From Flavobacteriales bacterium (GTDB lineage Bacteria > Bacteroidota > Bacteroidia > Flavobacteriales_D > CAJJDF01): 64,000 nt of DNA. The notes under the pieces are model-generated. The model was not told the origin of the DNA. It saw only the letters and a program-made list of their open reading frames with translations, and did no database searches. Positions 51,574 through 59,595 of this stretch are shown in pieces (within the stretch, counting starts at the first letter, position 1; each line of letters starts with the position of its first letter). A program made the position numbers and the translations under genes. The DNA lies in the NCBI GenBank assembly GCA_018609055.1, contig JABAYJ010000008.1, positions 186,001 to 250,000 of the forward strand, written 5' to 3'.

Positions 51574-53457
51574 TTAGTTTTTTATAATTTTCTTAGTAAC
51601 GGTACCCTTCTTAGTCTCAATAACCAATAAGTATACTCCAGATTTAAAATTAGTCACATCAATTTGATTTGTATTTTCAGAAGTTTGAAGTAGTTTTTTA
51701 CCTGATAAATCAAAAACTGTTAATAGCTTAATTACTTCATCAGATTGAATATTAATCAATTTATTACTGGGATTTGGAAATATCTCAACTTTAAATAAGT
51801 CAATCTCAGCAATTGAAGTATTGGTATTATCAACTGGCAGAACTAAATGACTTGGGTGTGTTGTACCAACATGTATTTTATTAATCACAAACTCAGGATT
51901 ATGTACTGAATCTAAATTTCCTCCAGGATACATTTCTCCTCCATTATTCATGTTACGGTTATACATTGGGTAATTACTTGCAGTAATTATAACTCTCAAC
52001 TGATGCCCTGCCTTAATTGTAATAGCAGTAGAAGGTAAATCGACAGAAACAGGATAAACTACACCCGAATCTAAAAAAGAAGTGTCAGCCACTCTGTATC
52101 CGTTTCTAACTCTCATTCTTTGTATTCCATCAAGCAATAGCATAGATCGTCCATCTGGATACACATCAGTTATTCTAATTGCTACATCAGTATCTTTTTT
52201 ATCTGAACTGACATAAAAATTAGCTTCAATTTTTCCCTTAATTTTTAAATCCTTTGTTAGGATTGGAGTATCAAAAGTCAATAAATCAAATCGGGATTCT
52301 ACTAAAGGAACCTGATCATAAGGGCCTTGGTCTAAATTAGCATTTAAAGTTGCTCCTCCTACAGTTGGTGAAGGTGAAGTAGGATTGAATGAAAAAGTCC
52401 AAGCTCCTGTTACCGAGGTGGTCGTTTTTAAACTGAAATCATTCTGTAAATAATAGTTAGTTGGAGTAACATATGAAACTGGCCATTGCGAATCCTCTAA
52501 CCATTGGTCGTCTCCCATTTGGTAATACATTACAGCTGGTTTGGAATCCCATCCGTTATTTATACTTCTCAAATGATAATCGAAAAACTCTAAGGCAACT
52601 GAATCACTAATTCCTGCTGCATTATTATAAGTTAGTTGACCTTGAATAGCAGACCCAACATAAGCAGCTCCTGAACCTCCATGAACCCATGGACCCATTA
52701 ATAAATGGTGTTTTGTTCCTGCTGGTAAAATTGAGTTCTTTGTACATGTATCAAACTGAAATAACATTCCATCAGTATTATGGTCGTACCATCCACCTGT
52801 TAGCAACATTGGTACTTTTATGCTATCAGGATAAACAGTACTGGCTTCAGCTGAAGACCACAAAAAATCATAGTAAGGATGAGCAATAACTGTTGAAGAA
52901 ACTCCAAAACCTAAACCATCTAGTTGCTCGAGATAAGCAACTCTTGCTGAACCTCCAGCATAATAATCTTTATAAAAAAACTGAGGAGAACAAACTTGTG
53001 GGACTGCGCAAGTTAAGTGTGGTGGTTGCTTTTTTGCTGTTTCAAATTGCACATTACCTAGAGCAGAAGGGCCCCAAGTACCAATTTTACCCGTACACCA
53101 ACTTTGGGTTGCAATCCATTCTACCAAATCATATCCATCATCTCCTTTATCTACACTTGCATCAAATTTTGATAAATTTGCAAATCTTCCTCTCCAATCT
53201 AATATTACAAACGCATAGTTACTTGAGCTTAGATTTCTTTTAATACCTAAAGGCATTCCATTTCTGAAAGAGAATTTACCGTATGGAGTTTGAATTAATA
53301 TTACTGGAAAAGTTCCTGTGTTATTTGGTAAGTAAACATCTACTTCTAAGCTATCTCCATTTGATGTAGGATACATCATTGTTTGTGGAGTAAGTAATTG
53401 AGATTGTGCTCCAAAACATAAAGTTAAAAGTGAGATAATTAATACTAAATATTTCAT
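51574..53457 (-). CDS. Secreted CocE/X-Pro dipeptidyl-peptidase (S15) family hydrolase with T9SS type A tail
   Basis: A 627-residue exported serine hydrolase. After a signal peptide (1-19) the alpha/beta-hydrolase domain (about 25-290) has the nucleophile elbow GTWGPSALGN with Ser131, and LMGPWVHGG that supplies the active-site His. A jelly-roll X-Pro C-terminal domain follows (about 330-530; LTFDTPILTKDLKIKGKIEANFYVSS). The final 75 residues are a T9SS type A sorting domain (VEIFPNPSNKLINIQS, LSGKKLLQTSEN, SGVYLLVIETKKGTVTKKIIKN). The substrate may be X-Pro peptides or an acyl ester. Confidence 0.88.
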   Translation of the reverse strand: MKYLVLIISLLTLCFGAQSQLLTPQTMMYPTSNGDSLEVDVYLPNNTGTFPVILIQTPYGKFSFRNGMPLGIKRNLSSSNYAFVILDWRGRFANLSKFDASVDKGDDGYDLVEWIATQSWCTGKIGTWGPSALGNVQFETAKKQPPHLTCAVPQVCSPQFFYKDYYAGGSARVAYLEQLDGLGFGVSSTVIAHPYYDFLWSSAEASTVYPDSIKVPMLLTGGWYDHNTDGMLFQFDTCTKNSILPAGTKHHLLMGPWVHGGSGAAYVGSAIQGQLTYNNAAGISDSVALEFFDYHLRSINNGWDSKPAVMYYQMGDDQWLEDSQWPVSYVTPTNYYLQNDFSLKTTTSVTGAWTFSFNPTSPSPTVGGATLNANLDQGPYDQVPLVESRFDLLTFDTPILTKDLKIKGKIEANFYVSSDKKDTDVAIRITDVYPDGRSMLLLDGIQRMRVRNGYRVADTSFLDSGVVYPVSVDLPSTAITIKAGHQLRVIITASNYPMYNRNMNNGGEMYPGGNLDSVHNPEFVINKIHVGTTHPSHLVLPVDNTNTSIAEIDLFKVEIFPNPSNKLINIQSDEVIKLLTVFDLSGKKLLQTSENTNQIDVTNFKSGVYLLVIETKKGTVTKKIIKN

Positions 53458-53459
53458 AA

Positions 53460-53951
53460 TTATAATTTCGGTAGATATCTTTCTTCAATAATAGATAAAT
53501 GATGTTGGGTGTGACCTGCAATTATATGAGCTATCTGATTAACTGTCATTTTTTCTCCACTTGCAATACCATTTCTATCAATCGCTTCACTTGGTAATTG
53601 ATTAAAAAACATGATAGTAGCTCTATGAACCGCCACAAATTCTTTTAATAACTGATCTTTAGATTTTTGTTTGGCATTAGATTCCGAATTATATGTTTCA
53701 TGATCATAACCAGGTAATTCAGTTTTGTCATTTCGGGCAAATCTTAGTGCACGGTATACAAATATTCTCTCTGTATCGATAAGGTGTTGCATTAGTTCTT
53801 TAATGCTCCATTTTCCTTCTTCGTAAGCAAAATCCATTTGCACATCAGTCAAAGGTTGGATCACTTGAATCAAATGATTGTGGCTTTCTACCAAGGTAGT
53901 TTCAATATCTTGAGATGTTGAAAGTGCAATGTATCGATCGAAATAAGGCAT
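53460..53951 (-). CDS. DinB/YfiT-like family protein
   Basis: A cytoplasmic four-helix protein of 163 residues. The putative metal-binding histidines are visible: HNHLIQVIQ (near 25), MQHLIDTERIF (near 55), and HIIAGHTQHHLSIIEERYL (near 142-160). WSIKELMQHLIDTE is the classic DinB/YfiT helix 2. Members include bacillithiol S-transferases and mycothiol-type hydrolases, but none of the evidence here settles the substrate. It starts 6 bases after the PD40-OmpA gene and ends 2 bases before the S15 peptidase gene. Confidence 0.85.
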   Translation of the reverse strand: MPYFDRYIALSTSQDIETTLVESHNHLIQVIQPLTDVQMDFAYEEGKWSIKELMQHLIDTERIFVYRALRFARNDKTELPGYDHETYNSESNAKQKSKDQLLKEFVAVHRATIMFFNQLPSEAIDRNGIASGEKMTVNQIAHIIAGHTQHHLSIIEERYLPKL

Positions 53952-53957
53952 AGTTTA

Positions 53958-56180
53958 TTAGTTTTCGGTTACTTCAAAGTTAACAACAAATTCGGTTTGC
54001 GCAGGATTCGAATTTGAGGTGATTTGAATAACCTTGGTTTGCTTGCCAGATAATTGCTCCGTATCAATAGTAGCATTTACTACTCTTGACTCTCCCGGTT
54101 GCAATGGAACTTGAGAAGTATTTACAACAGTACAGCTACAAGAACCTTCAATTTTTTCAAGAATTAAAGGAGCATTTCCATTATTTGTAACTGTAAAAGA
54201 AACTGGAATTTTAGTCCCTTTTTTTATACTTCCTAAATCTATTGATTCTTTGTTCAAACCAATTCTAGGTTGCTTTTCATTGAGGTAGTTAACCGATATT
54301 ATTTCAATTTTTCTTTCTAATGCAGCTGCTCTGCTATACACTGAGTTTCTTTGGTCATTTACATTATCACTGACTAAAGTACTTGCAGTATACTCACCAA
54401 ATGGAACCTCTTTAAATGTAAGTTTACTAGAGTTGATGTAAGGTAAAAACTTCCCGTTTTCATATTCTTTTAAATAATTCTGAAGACTAGAAATTCTTCT
54501 TCCAGTAAGTTTTACGTTATAATCTGTTTTAGCCAAAGGACTTGCAAATCCTTTTACAGTAAGCTCTACCTCTGTTCCTTTTTGGAGCTCTAGCCAAAGT
54601 AACTGAGTAAATAATTCTAAATCATCCACTCCCTTTTCTACATATTCTTTAAAAAAATCATCTATATCCAAAATAGCTTCTTCCTTTTTTAACCCAGATA
54701 AACCTCGAGAATACTCAGCATTGTAGGTGGGTAAAAGTTGGATGTAATCTTTATAGGTTGCTGTGTAATTAAGTGTGGTAGTTGTAGCTGTAGTTCTTGG
54801 ATTTGGACAATCATTATGGAAATACAAAGTTACTGGCAAGTACTTATTTAAGTCCTCTAATGTTTCTATTACAATCTCTTCAGGAACAATTTTTTCAGGA
54901 AAAGCCACAGAATATATATCGTTACAACAAGTAGCATTTTTATCTGTCATACTCCCTTCTCTATTAGAAGCCATGTAATTAGAGTCAGTTACAGTATCGA
55001 CAAAATAATACATATCATTCCATCTGGAATTAATTGGAGCTCCAACATTCTTTGGTTTTCCCAGCCTTTCTGGAATCCCAAAAGATTGAAAAATATCGAA
55101 ACCTCCTAGCCCAGCATGCCACTCGGAACTAAAGAATAGAGAACCAGATTCTGAATCATAAAAAGGAGTGATTTCATTATCGGGAGTGTTTATTTGTTTC
55201 CCTCCATTTTCTGGTTTTTCAAATTCTCCATTTTGCTTTTTCTTAGTATACCAAATATCTAATTTTCCAAAACCACCCTTTCTATCAGATGCAAAAAACA
55301 GATATTCTTCCCCATTAATGATACAACTCATTGGTTGGGTATTTTTACCTGTTGTGTTAATTGATAACGATTTTGGAGCTTTCCATTTTCCATCTAAAAA
55401 AGAAGAAACCATTATTTCGCAAGATGAATTATCGATACATCTTGTAAAATAAAACTGAGTTCCATCTGGACTAAAACACGCATTGGCATTATGATACTGT
55501 GGCGAATTAATAATAAATGGTAAGTCATTTTCTAATTCCCATGCAGAGTCTTTAACAAGAGCCTCATAGACTTTTACTTTGTAAATTTCATCCAATACTT
55601 CTCCATTGGGATTAATGTTTTTAGCTCTTTGTGAAGAAAAATATAACTTCTGATTATGTACCCAAGGATTAAATTCGGACTCTACCGTATTAACCCCTTC
55701 TCCAACATTAAGTACTTTGGCATTATTTCTATATTTCTCAGCTCTTCGTGCAAATGCAGAAGCTTTTATCTCTTGTTTAGCTTTCTGATTTTCATAGGTA
55801 TTACTCCTGGGAAATAAGGTTTTAACATGTTTCCAAGTTTTATAACTCTCTAAGTATTTTCCATTAATCTTTTGCATGGAAGCTAACCAGAATACAGCTT
55901 TTTTGTATTCTCTACCTCCATCTTTATAGTAAATTTTGTTGTAATAGTATTCGGCTTTCTCGTAATTGTTGTGAAGCCTAAAAGACTCGGCATACTTAAA
56001 AATTAGATCTAAGTCAGTAGAATCGTAAAGCATTGCTTCACCAAAGTATATGGAAGCTCCATAGAAATCTCCTTCTTCCATGCTCTTTTCCCCTGCCGAA
56101 ATATATTGCGATTGCGATTGGTTCCAACCAATAGTTGAAATCAATAAAAATAAAACGATATAGAATATTCTAGTAATCAT
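53958..56180 (-). CDS. PorE-like envelope protein: TPR, PD40 beta-propeller, OmpA-like domain and DUF1573
   Basis: A 740-residue envelope protein. It has a signal peptide (1-20); TPR-like helices (about 24-150; EGDFYGASIYFGEAML, EKAEYYYNKIYY); a PD40/WD40-like propeller (about 160-440; ACFSPDGTQFYFTR, YLFFASDRKGGFGKLDIWYT, LFFSSEWHAGLGGFDIFQ); an OmpA-like domain (about 455-640) with VKGFASPLAKTDYNVKLTGRR resembling the peptidoglycan-binding motif; and a C-terminal DUF1573 Ig-like domain (about 655-740; CSCTVVNTSQVPLQPGES). The first three domains match PorE (PG1058) of P. gingivalis, which links T9SS to the cell wall; DUF1573 is an extra. Coupled to porP-like 56180-57193. Confidence 0.83.
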   Translation of the reverse strand: MITRIFYIVLFLLISTIGWNQSQSQYISAGEKSMEEGDFYGASIYFGEAMLYDSTDLDLIFKYAESFRLHNNYEKAEYYYNKIYYKDGGREYKKAVFWLASMQKINGKYLESYKTWKHVKTLFPRSNTYENQKAKQEIKASAFARRAEKYRNNAKVLNVGEGVNTVESEFNPWVHNQKLYFSSQRAKNINPNGEVLDEIYKVKVYEALVKDSAWELENDLPFIINSPQYHNANACFSPDGTQFYFTRCIDNSSCEIMVSSFLDGKWKAPKSLSINTTGKNTQPMSCIINGEEYLFFASDRKGGFGKLDIWYTKKKQNGEFEKPENGGKQINTPDNEITPFYDSESGSLFFSSEWHAGLGGFDIFQSFGIPERLGKPKNVGAPINSRWNDMYYFVDTVTDSNYMASNREGSMTDKNATCCNDIYSVAFPEKIVPEEIVIETLEDLNKYLPVTLYFHNDCPNPRTTATTTTLNYTATYKDYIQLLPTYNAEYSRGLSGLKKEEAILDIDDFFKEYVEKGVDDLELFTQLLWLELQKGTEVELTVKGFASPLAKTDYNVKLTGRRISSLQNYLKEYENGKFLPYINSSKLTFKEVPFGEYTASTLVSDNVNDQRNSVYSRAAALERKIEIISVNYLNEKQPRIGLNKESIDLGSIKKGTKIPVSFTVTNNGNAPLILEKIEGSCSCTVVNTSQVPLQPGESRVVNATIDTEQLSGKQTKVIQITSNSNPAQTEFVVNFEVTEN

Positions 56181-57193
56181 TAAATATAATCAGGACAAAT
56201 TTTGTGTTTGTACTTAGTTGGTTTAAATAGTTTTAAAATATAAATAGCTGATAGTTCAATTCCTCCTCTCCCATTACTTGCTTGCCTTAAGGTAGATAAA
56301 TTGATGTCATAACTCAATCCAAAATGCCAATTATTGTAATCGTATTCTGCAGTTATGAATCCAGCATCTTTGGTTCTAAAAAACATTCCTAAATAGGCTG
56401 CCTGTCTACTACCTGCTACTTCTGAAAGTATATACTTTCCTCTTCCTCCAATAATGTACTCAAAGTATTTTCCTTGAGCCATAAAAAACGTAGAAGGTAT
56501 TATATCAATAGAATTTGAAACTGAAAATTGATAAGAAGCAAAACCAGAGATTCTCCTGTCGAGCTTAATCTCTTGGTTGTCAAAATAACTCTCATTAGGT
56601 TTAGTAATATTGAACAAAGCCAATCCTGCAGAAATTATGTTTCTGGAATCTATTGTTCTCTTATAAGCTAGGCCTGCATGTAGATTTAAGAAAGTTTGTG
56701 AAGTAGAATTAAAGTTTTCCCTTGTTGGTAATCCTCCCTGAAAAGAAGTTCCATTATACTGAGCATCAAATCTTAACTCATCAAAACTTAATGTTTTATT
56801 GGTAACACCAGTTTGAATCCCAGCAGTTATTCTGTTAGAGCTATCTCCATTAATATCAAAGCCGTAACTTCCTGCTACATTAAAAATGGTTGTTCTAAAT
56901 CGGGAATCTCCAGTATTGTCGTTGTTAAATATAACTCCTGCACCAGCTTTTGATATTCCAAAAACATTTCGGGCATCACCCGACATACTAAAAGTAGCAA
57001 AAGGAATAGTTACTGAACTCCACTGATTACGATAGTTACCTGCAAAACGATAGTTACCATCAAAGTTACCTGCTAATGCTGGATTAAGATTTAAAGGTGA
57101 GTTGTAAAATTGTGAGAAATGGATATCCTGAGCTTGTAAATCCAAAGAGAATAAAGCTAAAAATACTATTCCTATTTTTACAAGTCTGAACAA
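56180..57193 (-). CDS. PorP/SprF-family type IX secretion outer-membrane protein
   Basis: A 337-residue outer-membrane barrel. After a signal peptide (1-21) comes the family start DIHFSQFYNSPLNLNPALAGNF, then RFAGNYRNQWSSVTIPF, and GISKAGAGVIFNNDNTGDS, all PorP/SprF blocks. Further strands include GFDINGDSSNRITAGIQTG, FLNLHAGLAYKR, and the C-terminal YDYNNWHFGLSYDINLSTL, followed by a soluble tail ending CPDYI. PorP is a T9SS component of Porphyromonas, and SprF is needed for SprB export in Flavobacterium. Its stop overlaps the start of the PorE-like gene by one base, and it starts 3 bases after the choice-of-anchor B gene. Confidence 0.9.
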   Translation of the reverse strand: MFRLVKIGIVFLALFSLDLQAQDIHFSQFYNSPLNLNPALAGNFDGNYRFAGNYRNQWSSVTIPFATFSMSGDARNVFGISKAGAGVIFNNDNTGDSRFRTTIFNVAGSYGFDINGDSSNRITAGIQTGVTNKTLSFDELRFDAQYNGTSFQGGLPTRENFNSTSQTFLNLHAGLAYKRTIDSRNIISAGLALFNITKPNESYFDNQEIKLDRRISGFASYQFSVSNSIDIIPSTFFMAQGKYFEYIIGGRGKYILSEVAGSRQAAYLGMFFRTKDAGFITAEYDYNNWHFGLSYDINLSTLRQASNGRGGIELSAIYILKLFKPTKYKHKICPDYI

Positions 57194-57196
57194 AAA

Positions 57197-58885
57197 TTAG
57201 TTTATAATTAATTTCTCTGTTTTGGTTCCATACTGAACTAAATAAGCTCCTGAGCTTAGTATTGTAGTTGAAAACTGTTTGGCATTACCTACCAGCACTA
57301 CTTTTCCTGATACATCTATCACTTGATACGAATAGGATTTGTCAAAAGTAATAACTTGTCCTGGATTTGCTGGATTAGGGAATATCTTAAAAGAATTATT
57401 ATCTCTTTCGGTTAAGCTTAATACTTCGTTATCTTGAATAAAAATAGTATCCGAAGAGTTAGCTCCAATTTCTCCATTTATTGTAGATGTGATGTTAAAT
57501 ATTAATGTTTCAAGAGATTCTACGTCTGGATTATCAACTAATAAAAACTCAACACTATCTTTAGTCTCACCTGGAGAAAATGTGAATGTTTTAGGGGAAA
57601 TTGTGCTTAAAGTATAATCAGAATTTAATGTAGCTGAACTTGTTACATCAATATCAACAGTTACTCTTACCGTATCATCCAACTCGTTAGAAAGTGAAAA
57701 GTAAGCTTTTTGTAATCCATCAAACTCAAAGTAAGTTTGGTTAGTTACATCAAACTCTATAGTTGGAGTTGTTAAATGTTGCAAAACAAATAATCCATCT
57801 TTCCTGTCGGAAGCTAATATTTTTCCTGAAGGTAATAATGGATAAACTCCCCAACATCCCTCTCCTCCAGAAGCATTAGCTCCTTGGTAAGTGTCGTAAT
57901 AAGCTACATTGCTAACATTGTACTTATCTTTAATATCGTACACTTGTACTCCATCATAGTAATAACTAACGTACGCAAAATTATCTTTGATTATAGGATT
58001 GTGAGCTATTTGAAAGAAATTAGGTATTCCAGTACCTTCTACATCTGTTACTAAAATAGTTGATGGAGTAGATACATCCATAAACTTCACTCGCTTTGCG
58101 TGAGTTTCATCACACATTACATAGGTTGTATCATCTGCGGATAAATATCCTGAGTGGTTATAACCTTTATCTACATAACTTGAAATAGAACCTAAAATAA
58201 CTGGCGAAAGTGGATTAGAAAAATTAATGATATGCATTGCATCATCATCATTTGTATAAGCTATATTATCTCTCACGTATATATCGTGAACATAACCAAC
58301 ATTAGATGACCACCAGCTTATTCCATCTGCACAATCAACTATTAAAAATGGACTTGCTGGTGTAGAAATATCAATTAATCTTAACTCATTAGATCCTGTT
58401 GTTTTGTTCCCACCACATGAGTACATTATATCATTGGCCAAATCGATAAAAATATTGTGTGACCTTACTAATAAATCTGTACTATCATAAACTACATGGA
58501 CTGAATCTGGCAAATAAGATAAATCAGCAATTTGTAAACTACTAGTTGCTTGATCGCAAACCATGTATAAATGTCCATTATGAACATCAAAATCTCTGTG
58601 CGTTACATTTCCTTGATATCTTGCTGGAACAAAATCAACTTCAACTAAATTACTTGGATCAGTAATATCAATAATGTGAGTTCCTTGGGTAGATCCAATT
58701 ACAGCATATTCTTTTCCGTTCATTTCAAAACCAAAAACTTCGCTATAAGTATAACCTCCATTATTAGCTGGTAAATTATTGTTATCCCAAGTTCCTAATA
58801 ATCGCATGTTATAGCTTTGTCCATAACAAACTGAAAGAAAGGATATAAAGATTAAGATTAAAGTCGAAAAGTAATTGTTTCTCAT
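57197..58885 (-). CDS. Choice-of-anchor B family secreted protein with T9SS type A tail
   Basis: A 562-residue exported protein. It has a signal peptide (1-22), then a LVIVD-repeat beta-propeller (about 28-385) that begins MRLLGTWDNNNLPANNGGYT and continues with repeats such as TQGTHIIDITDPSNLVEV, DVHNGHLYMVCDQATSSLQI and NDDDAMHIINFSNPLSP. Next is a Calx-beta-like domain (about 390-480), then a T9SS type A sorting domain (last 70 residues; FKIFPNPANPGQVITF, SGKVVLVGN, LSSGAYLVQYGTKTEKLIIN). Its function is unknown; it is first in a run with the PorP-like and PorE-like genes. Confidence 0.85.
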   Translation of the reverse strand: MRNNYFSTLILIFISFLSVCYGQSYNMRLLGTWDNNNLPANNGGYTYSEVFGFEMNGKEYAVIGSTQGTHIIDITDPSNLVEVDFVPARYQGNVTHRDFDVHNGHLYMVCDQATSSLQIADLSYLPDSVHVVYDSTDLLVRSHNIFIDLANDIMYSCGGNKTTGSNELRLIDISTPASPFLIVDCADGISWWSSNVGYVHDIYVRDNIAYTNDDDAMHIINFSNPLSPVILGSISSYVDKGYNHSGYLSADDTTYVMCDETHAKRVKFMDVSTPSTILVTDVEGTGIPNFFQIAHNPIIKDNFAYVSYYYDGVQVYDIKDKYNVSNVAYYDTYQGANASGGEGCWGVYPLLPSGKILASDRKDGLFVLQHLTTPTIEFDVTNQTYFEFDGLQKAYFSLSNELDDTVRVTVDIDVTSSATLNSDYTLSTISPKTFTFSPGETKDSVEFLLVDNPDVESLETLIFNITSTINGEIGANSSDTIFIQDNEVLSLTERDNNSFKIFPNPANPGQVITFDKSYSYQVIDVSGKVVLVGNAKQFSTTILSSGAYLVQYGTKTEKLIIN

Positions 58886-58924
58886 TATTAAATATTGTTT
58901 TTTAATCGTTAAACTAAAATACGT

Positions 58925-58960
58925 AAAAAAAAATCCTTAGTTGCGAAAAACTAAGGATTT
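58925..58960 (-). terminator. Intrinsic terminator for the yidC-DUF6438 unit
   Basis: AAATCCTTAGTT-gcgaaa-AACTAAGGATTT forms a stem of about 12 bp; on the minus strand a run of T residues follows (A run 58925-58933). It lies 25 bases beyond the DUF6438 stop and 40 bases before the next gene's start, so it separates the yidC unit from the choice-of-anchor B run. Confidence 0.85.
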
Positions 58961-58984
58961 GACTATTCAAAATTGTTTGAAATT

Positions 58985-59554
58985 CTACTTTTCTAACTTT
59001 TTCATTGACATGCTATTAGTCAAATTTTCGATTTCATTATTTATCTTAATTAAATTTTTATCACACTCGAATCTACAAACTACCTTTTTCATTTTTCCTT
59101 TGTAATTAATGTAAGTAGTTGCTGTAGGCATATCAGATACGTATTCATTGTCGTATTTAGGATCTAATTTAAAATATCCCATTTCACTAGCAGATTCTAA
59201 TAGTTTATTTATTTGAGGCAATTCTAATTTACCTTTAAATTTTCCTATTCTTTCTACATTTTCTATTCCTTCATAAAGTACAGTTCCATCTTTGTAAAAC
59301 TGAACAGAGTATGCTGGACACTCTCCAAAACAAACCGTTTTAGTTAGTGAAATCAACACCAAAGAACCAAAATCATCTTCTTCGAGCATAGTAACAGAAG
59401 CAGGTGCTTCTTCAGTCATAGCTGGATTTTCAGTAGCAACAGGTGTTTCTGCTTTATCAGTCACTTGAACTTTTTGTCTTTTTTGTTCTTTTCTGTTTTT
59501 GCAAGAAAATGTAACTAAAGAAAGTGCAAGGATTATATATATTATTTTTTTCAT
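58985..59554 (-). CDS. DUF6438 domain lipoprotein
   Basis: A 189-residue envelope lipoprotein. The N-terminal signal ends LVTFSC with Cys18, a lipobox. A charged linker rich in Glu, Lys and Ala (about 20-60) leads to the DUF6438 domain (about 65-175), with SLVLISLTKTVCFGECPAYSV and TVLYEGIENVERIGKFKGKL. The two Cys in CFGEC are conserved in such proteins as I recall. Function unknown. It starts 41 bases after yidC ends and is followed by a terminator. Confidence 0.82.
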   Translation of the reverse strand: MKKIIYIILALSLVTFSCKNRKEQKRQKVQVTDKAETPVATENPAMTEEAPASVTMLEEDDFGSLVLISLTKTVCFGECPAYSVQFYKDGTVLYEGIENVERIGKFKGKLELPQINKLLESASEMGYFKLDPKYDNEYVSDMPTATTYINYKGKMKKVVCRFECDKNLIKINNEIENLTNSMSMKKLEK

Positions 59555-59595
59555 TTTGTTTTATTTAGAAGTATTAATTCAAAAACTATTCCAAC

